NCBI GenBank assembly: GCA_017557195.1
Contig: JAFZAL010000048.1
Coordinates: 1-48,278, forward strand
Direction: 5' to 3'
Source of the DNA: Thermoguttaceae bacterium
Lineage (GTDB): Bacteria; Planctomycetota; Planctomycetia; Pirellulales; Thermoguttaceae
Length of the DNA stretch: 48,278 bases
In this document: one piece after another, positions 34,175 through 42,793 of the stretch
Layout: every line of letters begins with the position of its first letter
Position numbering within the stretch: the stretch's first letter is position 1
Made by a program: the position numbers and the translations under genes
The notes under the pieces: model-generated
What the model was told of the DNA's origin: nothing
Database searches by the model: none
What the model saw: only the letters and a program-made list of their open reading frames with translations

Positions 34175-34202
34175 TTGACTTGGGAACAAATAGGTGTATA
34201 AT
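34175..34202 (+). promoter_or_regulatory. Strong promoter of the long leader region
   Basis: TTGACT (34,175-34,180), a 16-bp spacer, then TATAAT (34,197-34,202). One of the best hexamer pairs in the window. It faces the 29-codon ORF and the paralogous PEP-CTERM genes. Confidence 0.7.
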
Positions 34203-34662
34203 GATGTCAAAGTTTGAGGGAAATCCCGATTATTTTATTAGCATTTAATTGGATAATTTTTTATCTATTGCTATTAGATAATTTTTTATCAAATTGAATG
34301 CCGAATAAGATTACTAAGGATTTTTTGATAACCCATAATCCTGGAAAAATTTATTTCCCCAAGAGTAGTAATAAGAAAACTGATTAGTCAGAAAGACGTC
34401 AATTACACTGATCAGACGATTAAATTACAACCCCTGCCTTTATTTGTTTGCGAATAGATTTTCGCCTGTGCAACAGTATTGAGAGTTTAGATTTTGGCGA
34501 TAATTTATTTTCAAGCAATCTGTTGACAAATCGCTTTTAGCGATTATCAAAGTTTTGTTTTTATTACAAATTCATTATTCATCAGACTGTTGGTTATAGT
34601 TTGAGAACGATGATTTTTGTAATTTTGTATCAGTGTAACCCTGCCAAAGAAAGGAGGAAATC
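34203..34662 (+). other. Long untranslated leader with hairpins
   Basis: Contains two direct copies of GATAATTTTTTATC (34,252-34,265 and 34,277-34,290), each a self-complementary GATAA/TTATC unit. An AGGATT/AATCCT stem follows near 34,318-34,345. At 34,523-34,550 lies a hairpin TTGAcAAaTCGC / GCGATTaTCAA followed by TTTTGTTTTT (34,553-34,562), which could be an attenuator. No known riboswitch was recognised. Confidence 0.45.
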
Positions 34663-34752
34663 ATGAATTATTTGTTGTTAACCTCCACCCTGCCTCACAC
34701 ATTTTGTCCTGCTGTTTTTGCACGTCAAACCCTGTTCTCGTGTATGTGTTAG
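34663..34752 (+). CDS. 29-codon small ORF with consensus ribosome-binding site
   Basis: Encodes MNYLLLTSTLPHTFCPAVFA followed by RQTLFSCMC. AAAGGAGGAAATC directly precedes the ATG and is the closest match to the anti-SD sequence in the window. The peptide has no membrane helix of full length and three cysteines, two in the final CMC. It could be a leader peptide controlling the PEP-CTERM genes 330 bp downstream, or an independent small protein. The CCTCC in its codons 7-9 could pair with the GGAGG of its own site. Coding status is inferred from the ribosome-binding site only. Confidence 0.45.
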   Translation: MNYLLLTSTLPHTFCPAVFARQTLFSCMC

Positions 34753-35079
34753 TTCAAAAGTTGATGATTGTGGATTTAGTATTTGGAACAATTCCAACAA
34801 AAAAGTCAGCTTGATAAAAACAGTTTTGAACGGTTTTATTAACTGCTTTTTTACAGCAAATCCGGTTTAACGTTATTTGTCGCTTGTAAAGCATTTAATA
34901 CTGAGAGTGAAATTATTGACGTTAAGTAAAAAAATTCGATAAATTTTTAGCTATTTAGCTCGGATTTGATGTTACTTTTCCAAACTGAATACGTATTAAT
35001 CAGATAAAGCGCATATCGCGTTGATTAAATTACAGGTTCAGAATTAAACAAAATTTGATATTACCTTACCTTGAATACG
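34753..35079. other. AT-rich spacer before the PEP-CTERM pair
   Basis: No gene, repeat or convincing promoter seen. It may be part of a long message from the promoter at 34,175. Confidence 0.4.
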
Positions 35080-36678
35080 ATGAAAACAAATACTTACAAA
35101 ACCTGCCGTCCAGCCTGCTTTCTCCAGATATTGGTCAGCGTCTGCTGCCTGATATTTATGATCGTATGCTTTGTTGCTCAGTCAAGCGCCAATCAGATTG
35201 ACTTTGAGTACGACCCGGCGTTCAACGCTGACAACAACGTCGCCAGCGCTGACGATATGAGAACCGACGAACCCGTTGAACCTCAAAAAATCGTCCTGAT
35301 TCAATCGCAGGAAGATATGAGCAACGACTGGAACAAATCCAATTTTTGGTCTCCCAAGACAACTCCCAATACGCTTGACGTTTCGGAAAAAGATGGCATT
35401 TTTATCGTTGGCGGCGGATTCCGCGTACGCAGCAACAAAGATGCACAGATTCAGACCTTTGGAGGCGATAATTCCGATAAGGTTTCGCTGTACATTGGCT
35501 TCGAAAACGACGCTGAAACGCCATCCGTAGAAAAGGGTATTTTGCACATTAAAGGCGCCGTCCAGAATGACGACACTGTTACTATTAAAAACCTTGTCAT
35601 TGGCAATGGCGAGATTTTCCAGGGCGCTGCCAATGCCAACGTTGCCCTGAATGGAAATCTGACGATAGTCGATAACTGCTTGCTTCGCATTAAAGCAGAA
35701 GCGACGACCAAAACGGAAGAGCGTTCTTTGATTGTCAACAGCCATATTTACGGAAAAGGGAATTTGGTGATTCAAAGCGAAGACGAAAAAGCAAATCACG
35801 TTTCGCTGATGAATATGGCAAGCGAAAACAACGCCTTTACCGGATCGGTAACAATTGCTGAAAACACTCTCGTTACCCTCAGCGGCAAAGACGCATTTTG
35901 CAACGCTTCCACTTTTACCAATAACGGCGTCCTTACGCTTGCCGCCGACCAAACGCTGAATAATCTTTCCGGAAGCGGAACGATTGACGTTAAACAATAC
36001 AAATTGACGATTCATAACGATCAAAACAGTTTGATTTCCGGTTCTATTGACGGCGAAGGCGATTTGGCTAAAACTGGCGACGGAACGCTTCAGATTATTA
36101 CCTCGGCGGAAGGCGCGGTCAGAGCGGAAAGCTTTGTTATCTCCTCGGGTCGTCTGGATATGGAAGGCTATTTTGAGGGAACGCTCAAAGTTACGAACGA
36201 CGCTGTTGTAATCGAAGACGCCACGATTTTTTCACCGGGCGTTGGCGTTGGAACGATTGACATCGACGGCGATATGATTCTCGCTGACGGCGCTGTGTTG
36301 CTGATGGAAATCGGCGGAACCACGTTTGCCTTTAACGACCAGTTGCTTCTTAACGGACAGGTTCAATTTGAGGAAGGAGCGATTGTTCAGTTCGCTCTGG
36401 CTGCAGATACAACGTATACGCCTGAAGACGGCGACCAGATCGCGGTCAAAATGCCGAAAGTCAATTGGGATACGACTACATTTTCATCCGACGATTTTTC
36501 GCTGGATTATTATGACGACGCTGCTGGTTTGCAGTACGTAAAGGCAGAAGCTAACAATCCGACAAAACGCATTCCCGCAAAAGGCCCAACGGCTGCAGCC
36601 GTTCCGGAACCGTCGACCTGGGCTCTGCTCATTCTCGGCGTTGCTGGACTGTATTTCATTCGTAAGAAAAAGGCGTAA
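35080..36678 (+). CDS. PEP-CTERM protein, first of two adjacent paralogs
   Basis: 532 residues. A long, Cys-containing signal peptide (FLQILVSVCCLIFMIVCFVAQSSA). The passenger begins with a NWSDPANWxxxxxP-like strand motif (WNKSNFWSPKTTPNTLDVSEKDGIFIVGGGFRVR), then beta-rich repeats with LVIGNGEIFQGAA. The shared module (KTGDGTLQIITSAEG, AESFVISSGRLDMEGYF, FSPGVGVGTIDI) and VPEPSTWALLILGVAGLYFIRKKK follow. It aligns along its length with the next gene (NLVIGNGEIFQGAANANVAL against QLYLGNGELFQGAAGSTITL), so they arose by tandem duplication. The ATG at 35,080 is chosen over an in-frame TTG nine bases upstream; neither has a Shine-Dalgarno site. Confidence 0.88.
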   Translation: MKTNTYKTCRPACFLQILVSVCCLIFMIVCFVAQSSANQIDFEYDPAFNADNNVASADDMRTDEPVEPQKIVLIQSQEDMSNDWNKSNFWSPKTTPNTLDVSEKDGIFIVGGGFRVRSNKDAQIQTFGGDNSDKVSLYIGFENDAETPSVEKGILHIKGAVQNDDTVTIKNLVIGNGEIFQGAANANVALNGNLTIVDNCLLRIKAEATTKTEERSLIVNSHIYGKGNLVIQSEDEKANHVSLMNMASENNAFTGSVTIAENTLVTLSGKDAFCNASTFTNNGVLTLAADQTLNNLSGSGTIDVKQYKLTIHNDQNSLISGSIDGEGDLAKTGDGTLQIITSAEGAVRAESFVISSGRLDMEGYFEGTLKVTNDAVVIEDATIFSPGVGVGTIDIDGDMILADGAVLLMEIGGTTFAFNDQLLLNGQVQFEEGAIVQFALAADTTYTPEDGDQIAVKMPKVNWDTTTFSSDDFSLDYYDDAAGLQYVKAEANNPTKRIPAKGPTAAAVPEPSTWALLILGVAGLYFIRKKKA

Positions 36679-36727
36679 AAAAGGCAAGGCGGGTAAAATA
36701 TTCTGATTGTAAGCATTGATTGGGCAA

Positions 36728-36753
36728 GGCTGCGGACTATTTCGTCTGCAGCC
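36728..36753 (+). terminator. Hairpin between the paralogous PEP-CTERM genes
   Basis: GGCTGCGGAC (36,728-36,737) pairs with GTCTGCAGCC (36,744-36,753), ten pairs including one G-U, followed by AT-rich GATATATTTTATAT and no clean T-run. It could be a weak terminator or a processing site. Confidence 0.4.
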
Positions 36754-36793
36754 GATATATTTTATATAGGGAAATTAATATATAGGCTCAATA

Positions 36794-38551
36794 ATGCACA
36801 ACGGATTGAAAAGCAACGGATTGCTGTCAACTCGTATTTTTACGAGTTGTGTTGTATTTCTTGCGCTGATAACCGCGCTTCCATCTTTTACCAGCGCTCA
36901 AGATCGGCAGGTTTATTATCAGGATATTAATCAATATTTGGTAGCCAATGAAGAGTTTGATCCGGAGCATGACGTTGCCCATTGGGACAATGCCGAATAT
37001 TGGTCTCAAAATGTAGCTCCTTCCCAAACTTGCAATTCTATCTTTGTTGTTGGGAACCGTTTCCATTTACGCGCCCACAACGGCTCTTCTTATACAGATC
37101 AGGTTTTTGGTACAAGCGACTCGACAAAACCCAATTATCTTTATGTCGGGTATGAGGTCGATTTGGAAACTGGAACTGTCAATTTGAATAAGTGCGATTT
37201 TGCGGCTCTTCATTTAAAAGGGAAAAACTGGGGCAATGACAGCATTACCATCGACCAGCTTTATCTTGGCAATGGAGAATTATTTCAGGGCGCCGCCGGC
37301 TCTACGATTACGTTGCACGGCAATATAACCATTGAAGGCAATGCAGCGTTTCGAAACGTCGCTGAGGCGCATATGTCAGCAGGTCAAACAGAAGATCGCA
37401 TTCTGATAATTGAAAGCCGCATTCATGGTACGGGAACGCTTAATATTGAAGCGGAAAAAACGCACGGCGATCATCAATCGGAAATTTTTATTGCGAGTAC
37501 AAATAACGATTTCAGCGGCAGCGTGTGCATCAACTCCGGAACGCATATTTATATCGACGACGAACAACATGAACATCCTTACTACGACTATCAAACGCAT
37601 CTTTTCCTTACGGGAGAAAACGCGTTGTACAATGCTTCCATGATTCTCAATGAAGGCATTGTTAAAATAACGGCTGACCAGACGTTTCAAAATTATTATT
37701 CCGGAGTCGACACTCATCAGTCTGACGTTTTTACCGGCATTGGTTCGCTCACTATTGACAATGGCGCTAATCCTGTAGAGGTTAAACTTTATTACGACGA
37801 TCCGACAACAATCAATAACCCCCTTGGTCAGATTACCGCCAATGATAAGAGTACTTTGGAATTTGAGCTGCCTGCAGGGAAGACAAAATCGATGACCATG
37901 TCCGAAAACGACGACAATTATTCCAAAATCGACAGTCAGGGGAAACTTGTCAAGTCCGGAGACGGAACGCTTCAGATTGTCGCTGCATCCGAAGGACTTA
38001 TCGGCGCGGAAAGCTTTGTCATTTCTTCCGGACGTCTGGATATGGAGGGCTATTTCACGGGCGACGTTGTCGTTGGCGAAAAACTTCCTGACCCGGCTAC
38101 CGGCTATACAACGGGAACCTTTTCTCCCGGCGACGTTGTCGGAGCAGTAGCCAACGTCATTGGCGATTTTGACGTCCACGACGGCTCGACGCTGGCTTTT
38201 GAACAGGACGCCACCGGCATGGATTTACTTAAAGCGACCAATTTTGATGTTTCACCCAGTACTATATTTGATTTGACAATGGGCAGCTATGAGCCGGGCG
38301 CTGTGTATCCGATTCTTGTGCAAAACTCAGGTGAGTTTACGGATACTTACGCCCGTTCCTCATTCTGGGATTCTCTGCTGTCTCCCGCCAGCCAACCGTA
38401 CTGGACGCTGTTTGTCAGCGGCGATACGGTCTACGCAAAGATTAAAGACGACGCCCCCGTTCCGCCATACATGCTCGTTCCGGAACCGTCGACCTGGGTG
38501 TTGCTCATTATCGGCGCTGCCGGACTGTTGTACGTTCGGAAAAGAAAATAA
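36794..38551 (+). CDS. PEP-CTERM protein, second of two adjacent paralogs
   Basis: 585 residues. Signal peptide at about 16-37 (IFTSCVVFLALITALPSFTSA). The passenger has the same opening as its upstream paralog (WDNAEYWSQNVAPSQTCNSIFVVGNRFHLRA) and LYLGNGELFQGAAGS. Then a His/Asp-rich stretch (IYIDDEQHEHPYYDYQTH) that could bind metal, absent from the paralog. The shared module (KSGDGTLQIVAASEG, AESFVISSGRLDMEGYF, FSPGDVVGAV) is followed by FWDSLLSPASQPYWTLFVSGD, also found in the giant protein (FWEGLLSPESAYYWNLTVDGN), and VPEPSTWVLLIIGAAGLLYVRK. It follows its paralog by 115 bp and may be cotranscribed. No Shine-Dalgarno site. Confidence 0.88.
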   Translation: MHNGLKSNGLLSTRIFTSCVVFLALITALPSFTSAQDRQVYYQDINQYLVANEEFDPEHDVAHWDNAEYWSQNVAPSQTCNSIFVVGNRFHLRAHNGSSYTDQVFGTSDSTKPNYLYVGYEVDLETGTVNLNKCDFAALHLKGKNWGNDSITIDQLYLGNGELFQGAAGSTITLHGNITIEGNAAFRNVAEAHMSAGQTEDRILIIESRIHGTGTLNIEAEKTHGDHQSEIFIASTNNDFSGSVCINSGTHIYIDDEQHEHPYYDYQTHLFLTGENALYNASMILNEGIVKITADQTFQNYYSGVDTHQSDVFTGIGSLTIDNGANPVEVKLYYDDPTTINNPLGQITANDKSTLEFELPAGKTKSMTMSENDDNYSKIDSQGKLVKSGDGTLQIVAASEGLIGAESFVISSGRLDMEGYFTGDVVVGEKLPDPATGYTTGTFSPGDVVGAVANVIGDFDVHDGSTLAFEQDATGMDLLKATNFDVSPSTIFDLTMGSYEPGAVYPILVQNSGEFTDTYARSSFWDSLLSPASQPYWTLFVSGDTVYAKIKDDAPVPPYMLVPEPSTWVLLIIGAAGLLYVRKRK

Positions 38552-38559
38552 AAGGCGAG

Positions 38560-38579
38560 CCACGGGTGTAAACCCGTGG
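38560..38579. terminator. Hairpin between convergent genes
   Basis: CCACGGGT-gtaa-ACCCGTGG, an eight-bp perfect stem, nine bp after one stop codon and 29 bp before the other. It could end transcription in both directions, though it lacks a T-run. It resembles the CCRTGGGC/GCCCACGG hairpin of repeat C. Confidence 0.5.
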
Positions 38580-38607
38580 GCGAGAAATGCAGCGCGAACG
38601 GGGAACG

Positions 38608-39684
38608 CTAAATATCTTCGACTGCGCCCTGTTCTTTGAGAAGCGCTATAATTCCTTGGTCGCCTCTTTGAAGAGCGAAAGCCAAGGGAGTAGAACCGTG
38701 ATCGCCGCCACGGGCTATTGCGTTGACGTCTGCGCCCGATTCTACCAGCAATTTAACCATTTCAAAAGAGCAACATTGAACGGCGTCGTGCAAGGCGGTT
38801 CTTTTGTAAATGTCAGCGGAATTGACGTCGACGCCTTTTGCAATCAACCATTTTGCCAGTTCCGGATTGTCGCTCATCATGGCATAGTACAAGGCGGTTC
38901 TCTGGCTGTTGTCGGTAGCGTTTACGTCTGCGCCAATCTCAACCAGCCACTGAACCAGTTCCAAAGAGCCGCTTTGCACAGCGTCAAACAGGATAGGATC
39001 GCCCTGCTCTGTTTTCACGTCGAAGTTGGAATATCGCGCCGCCAGCCACTGAACCAGTTTCAAATTGCCGCTTTGAGCGGCAAAATTCAAAACCGACTTT
39101 CCCCAGCTGCGCTCTGCGTTGACGTCTGCGCCGCGATTAACCAGCCATTTTACCAGTTCCAGATTGCCGCTTCTGGCAGCGTCAAACAGAATGGGACGAC
39201 CAAACGAGTCTTTATCGTTGATTTTAGCGCCCAGTTCAACGAGCCGCTCAACCAGTTCCAGAGAACCGCTCCTGGCGGCGTCATGCAAAACGGACAGCCC
39301 GAACAGGTTTTTCGCGTTGACGTCCGCGCCCAGCTTAACGAGATATTCAATTACATCAGACGAGCCGCTTTGAACGGCGGCGTGCAAAACCGTGTTGCAA
39401 TAATTGTCTTGGGCGTTGATATCAAACCCTTTTTCAACCAGCCATTGAACGACTTCCATCGAGCCGCCAAGAGCGGCAAAATGCAAAACCGTCCAGCCGT
39501 CAGAGCCTTTTGCGGCAATGTCAGCCCCAGCGTTCAAAAGCGTTTTAACGTTGGTCAGATTGCCTGTCCAAACGATGTAGTGAAGAAGATTGGCTTTGCT
39601 GCGAAAACAGGAAAAGTCATAGTTCCCGCTTTGGAACATGTCTTCGAAAAACTTGGAGTCTGTTGTATTAAATCGAGGTTTCAT
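38608..39684 (-). CDS. Ankyrin-repeat protein
   Basis: 358 residues, almost wholly made of about ten ankyrin repeats of 33-34 residues (consensus here: D-xGxTxLHxAAxSGxLELVxWLVxxGADVNA). Examples: SDGWTVLHFAALGGSMEVVQ, LFGLSVLHDAARSGSLELVE and SWGKSVLNFAAQSGNLKLVQ. No signal peptide, membrane segment or catalytic domain; probably a cytoplasmic protein-binding scaffold. The central repeats are very alike (SGSLELV, SGNLELV, SGNLKLV), suggesting recent internal expansion. The partner is unknown. No Shine-Dalgarno site precedes the ATG. Confidence 0.93.
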   Translation of the reverse strand: MKPRFNTTDSKFFEDMFQSGNYDFSCFRSKANLLHYIVWTGNLTNVKTLLNAGADIAAKGSDGWTVLHFAALGGSMEVVQWLVEKGFDINAQDNYCNTVLHAAVQSGSSDVIEYLVKLGADVNAKNLFGLSVLHDAARSGSLELVERLVELGAKINDKDSFGRPILFDAARSGNLELVKWLVNRGADVNAERSWGKSVLNFAAQSGNLKLVQWLAARYSNFDVKTEQGDPILFDAVQSGSLELVQWLVEIGADVNATDNSQRTALYYAMMSDNPELAKWLIAKGVDVNSADIYKRTALHDAVQCCSFEMVKLLVESGADVNAIARGGDHGSTPLAFALQRGDQGIIALLKEQGAVEDI

Positions 39685-39797
39685 AATCTTTTTCTATGGG
39701 GAATCATTTGATTTTCGTTATTATAACTCTTTTTAGATTTCTATACAAGCATTTTTCAAGCATTTTTTAAGTTTTTTTTATTTTTTCTTTTTCGGGG

Positions 39798-39825
39798 TTG
39801 TAATTAACTCGCGAGCGGTTATAAT
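39798..39825 (+). promoter_or_regulatory. Promoter of the HZS-alpha-like gene
   Basis: TTGTAA (39,798-39,803), a 16-bp spacer, then TATAAT (39,820-39,825), about 58 nt before the ATG. A second TATAAT lies further on near 39,847. Confidence 0.55.
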
Positions 39826-39883
39826 TATATTCAGTATGATAAAAATATAATCGAAGATTATAACCCGATTTGGAGGAATAACG

Positions 39884-42697
39884 ATGAAACGTTTTATTAC
39901 ATCGCTTGCTGCGATGGTTCTCGCCGGCGTTTGCGCGATTGCCAGCGCTGCGGGATTTATCCCGTTTGAGAAGCTGTCGCCCAAAGGACAAAACGACCTC
40001 ATTTACGACTGGTCGTTCCAGGCGGACTTCACGTTCGACGCGACGAAAGTCGCCAACGAAATCAAATGGGCGAAAGAGGCTGCGGCTCGCATTGCCGATC
40101 TGGCAGAAGATCTCGATTTCTCCGCTCAAATCGCCAAGCTGGACGAATTGCAGAAGAAGCTTGACGCTGAAGGGGACAAGGACTACAGAACGCTGTATTT
40201 GGAAGTTCGAAAAGTCAAGCGGGAGATCATGTTCGCTAACCCGCTGCTGGACTTCGACACCATATTGATGATTCAAAACCCGTATCCGAAAGGCAAGGCA
40301 GGCGACACGACCAACGAATGGGCGCACGAAGCCCGGCACCGCAACGGATTCATGGCTTCCGATGGCGGGAAGTTGCTCCTTATCGGCTTGAACCCCCGCG
40401 ACGTCAAGCTGGACGTCGTCCCCGATCTCAAAGGCGCGTTCTGGAAACCGGACTTGTCGTTTGACGGGAAAGAGATTCTGTTCTGTTACAAACCCGTTGG
40501 GGAGAAGTCGTTCCACCTGTACAAGGTCAACGCAGACGGAACCAATCTGCGTCAGCTGACCCGCGGCGACTACGACGACCTCGACCCGGTCTACACGCCC
40601 GACGGGCACATTGTCTTCGCGTCGTCCCGACAGGGCAGCTACGTTCGCTGCATGCCCATGACGCACGCGTTTGCGATGTCCCGCTGCGATTCCGACGGGA
40701 AGAATATTTACGTCATTTCCGCCAACGGCGAACCGGAATACAATCCGTGCATGCTGCCCGACGGCCGCGTTATTTTCACCCGTTGGGAATACACCGACAA
40801 GGGGTTGTGGCGCGTTCAGTCGCTCTGGACGATGAACCCGGACGGCACGAACCCGCAGACGTTCTGGGGCAACCAGTCCATCTGGCCGGACGTCCTGACC
40901 GAAGCCCGCGCCATTCCCGATTCCAAGAAAATCATCTTTACCGCGGTTGGGCATCACCACTGGTTTGACGGCACGATTGGGTACATCGACCCGACCAAAG
41001 GCATGAACTACCCGGACGGCTTGGAATGGATTACTCGCGAAAGCCCGTTCCCGGAATGCGGCAGAGGCCCCAACGACCCGGCGCCGTCTTACGATTACCA
41101 TGCGGCGGGCGCCTATCACGCCTATAAGTCGCCGTATCCGCTGAGCGAAGAATATATGCTCGTTTCCGCTCGTCACGGAAAGGCGACGCGCGGGTTCACC
41201 AACGAGGACAACGGCTGGTTCTTCAAGCTGTATCTGCAAGACGTCTACGGCAACAAGGAACTGATTTATTCGGCGGACAACGCTAACGCCTGGTACGCTG
41301 TCCCGTTCAAGGCGCAGCCCGTCCCGACGGAAATTCCGGATAAAGTCGATTGGCCCAAAATCGGATCGGGCGAACAGCCCAAGCCGGGATATTTGTACTC
41401 CAACAACGTCTTCGACAACGCCCCGGAAATCCTGAAAGAAAAAGGCAAGGCGATTCGCGTTGTCCAGATGGATCCGAAAAACTATACAACGTGGCACAAA
41501 ACCGTTCAGCACGATGGCCCCGCCGTTTCTGTCTTCCAGGCGGAAGGCGTTAAGAGAATTCTCGGAACCGTTCCGATTGAGCCGGACGGAAGCGTTTACT
41601 TTGAACTCCCCGCCGGCAAGTCCGTCTACTTTGAGATGCTGGACGAGAACGGAATGGCGATTCACGTCATGCGTTCGTTCGCCAACGTCATGCCGGGCGA
41701 AACCCGCGGCTGCTTTGGATGTCATGAATCGAATTTGAATACCAAGGGCAACACGCCCAGCAAAGGCATGAATATGGCGATGAAGAAAGGTCCGCAAAAG
41801 CTCACGCCGCCCAGCTGGGGAACGGAAGAGTCCATCTCGTATATGCGATTCGTTCAACCGGTCTTGGACAAGTACTGCGGCAAGTGCCATCAAGACCCGA
41901 ACAACGACGCGTACAAAAAGCTCAATATGGTTTGCCGTCCGTCGACGCACCCGTGGCGTGACAACGTCTTGACGCGTCCGGGAGAAACAAGCCCGTTCTG
42001 CGAGCCGTACCTGACTCTCGTCAACGGTCAATGCAAATGGAGCAAAAACATCCCGAAGAACGCGAAGGGCGTTCCAGAAAACCTTGCCGGGCTGTTTATC
42101 GTTGAAGGCTACGACCGCAACGACCCGGAACCCCTCAAGACGCTTCCGCCCTACACCGCCTATAGTCCGATCAGCCGGCTGATTCACAACGCCTGTTCGG
42201 GAGAACATCACGACGTCAAAGTAACAGGCGAAGATCGCGAACGCCTTATCGCCTGGGTGGACTGCAACGGTCCGTATCTGGGAGACGAGGAGATTCGCGC
42301 CATGTACGACCCGGAATCCTACAGCATAGATAACATTCCGCCAGTGCGTCCGCGAGTCGCCACCGCCCCGGTGATTAACCGATTCGACATTCGTCAGGAC
42401 GGCGACTCCGAAAAGGTCGCCGGCGTCCCGCTGAAACTGTATTCTCAGCAACCCTTTGACGGCGAAATCCTCAGCGCTCTGTACGGCGCCAACAACCAGT
42501 ACATCGACGTTACCGACCAGCTCAAAAAGCTCATCGGCGACAAACGCGTTGTTACAATCGGGAAATATAACGACGTCTTCGGCGACCCGATCAAGGATAC
42601 CCGAAAGACGCTCAAAGTTGCCGTTCGATTCAAAGACGGTCGAGGCATGTACTACGAGTTCGAAGAGAACGTTCCGATTGAGTTGACGGCGAAATGA
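39884..42697 (+). CDS. Exported di-haem protein related to hydrazine synthase alpha subunit, with TolB-like propeller
   Basis: 937 residues. Signal peptide at 1-22 (SLAAMVLAGVCAIASA). Residues about 150-400 carry beta-propeller blades of TolB/PD40 type (PDLSFDGKEILFCYKP, LDPVYTPDGHIVFASSRQG, NPDGTNPQTFW). A domain resembling the hydrazine synthase alpha middle domain follows (LGTVPIEPDGSVYFELPAGK, MRSFANVMPGETRGCFGCHE). Two c-type haem motifs are seen: C610-FG-C613-H614 and C665-GK-C668-H669. Expected location is periplasmic. True HZS exists in anammox bacteria with beta and gamma subunits; none are here, and such homologs are widespread in non-anammox planctomycetes with unknown activity, so hydrazine synthesis should not be assumed. 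GGAGG lies seven bases before the ATG. The large frame on the opposite strand is an artefact of codon bias. Confidence 0.88.
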   Translation: MKRFITSLAAMVLAGVCAIASAAGFIPFEKLSPKGQNDLIYDWSFQADFTFDATKVANEIKWAKEAAARIADLAEDLDFSAQIAKLDELQKKLDAEGDKDYRTLYLEVRKVKREIMFANPLLDFDTILMIQNPYPKGKAGDTTNEWAHEARHRNGFMASDGGKLLLIGLNPRDVKLDVVPDLKGAFWKPDLSFDGKEILFCYKPVGEKSFHLYKVNADGTNLRQLTRGDYDDLDPVYTPDGHIVFASSRQGSYVRCMPMTHAFAMSRCDSDGKNIYVISANGEPEYNPCMLPDGRVIFTRWEYTDKGLWRVQSLWTMNPDGTNPQTFWGNQSIWPDVLTEARAIPDSKKIIFTAVGHHHWFDGTIGYIDPTKGMNYPDGLEWITRESPFPECGRGPNDPAPSYDYHAAGAYHAYKSPYPLSEEYMLVSARHGKATRGFTNEDNGWFFKLYLQDVYGNKELIYSADNANAWYAVPFKAQPVPTEIPDKVDWPKIGSGEQPKPGYLYSNNVFDNAPEILKEKGKAIRVVQMDPKNYTTWHKTVQHDGPAVSVFQAEGVKRILGTVPIEPDGSVYFELPAGKSVYFEMLDENGMAIHVMRSFANVMPGETRGCFGCHESNLNTKGNTPSKGMNMAMKKGPQKLTPPSWGTEESISYMRFVQPVLDKYCGKCHQDPNNDAYKKLNMVCRPSTHPWRDNVLTRPGETSPFCEPYLTLVNGQCKWSKNIPKNAKGVPENLAGLFIVEGYDRNDPEPLKTLPPYTAYSPISRLIHNACSGEHHDVKVTGEDRERLIAWVDCNGPYLGDEEIRAMYDPESYSIDNIPPVRPRVATAPVINRFDIRQDGDSEKVAGVPLKLYSQQPFDGEILSALYGANNQYIDVTDQLKKLIGDKRVVTIGKYNDVFGDPIKDTRKTLKVAVRFKDGRGMYYEFEENVPIELTAK

Positions 42698-42704
42698 TTT
42701 ATTC

Positions 42705-42786
42705 AGTAATAAGTATTAAGTGGTAAGTGGTTAGTACGCAAAGCGGCGCTCTCACTTACCACTAACCACTATCAACTTACCACTTC
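42705..42786. repeat. GTGGTAA-word array with inverted halves
   Basis: Left half AAGTGGTAAGTGGTTAGT, centre ACGCAAAGCGGCGCTC, right half ACTTACCACTAACCACT. The halves are inverted copies, so the unit can form a long imperfect hairpin. It fills the gap between two genes and ends about seven bases before the next ATG. Confidence 0.7.
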
Positions 42787-42793
42787 CTATCCC

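Noticed and set aside
38587..39711. 374-codon plus-strand frame opposite the ankyrin gene
   Set aside because: It appears repetitive only because it mirrors the ankyrin repeats.
39767..42451. 894-codon open frame on the minus strand opposite the HZS-alpha-like gene
   Set aside because: The plus-strand protein has a signal peptide, haem motifs, promoter and ribosome-binding site; the minus frame has no recognisable domain and follows from GC-rich codon bias.
39884..42697. Anammox hydrazine synthase locus
   Set aside because: Beta/gamma subunits, hydrazine dehydrogenase and other multihaem genes are absent.
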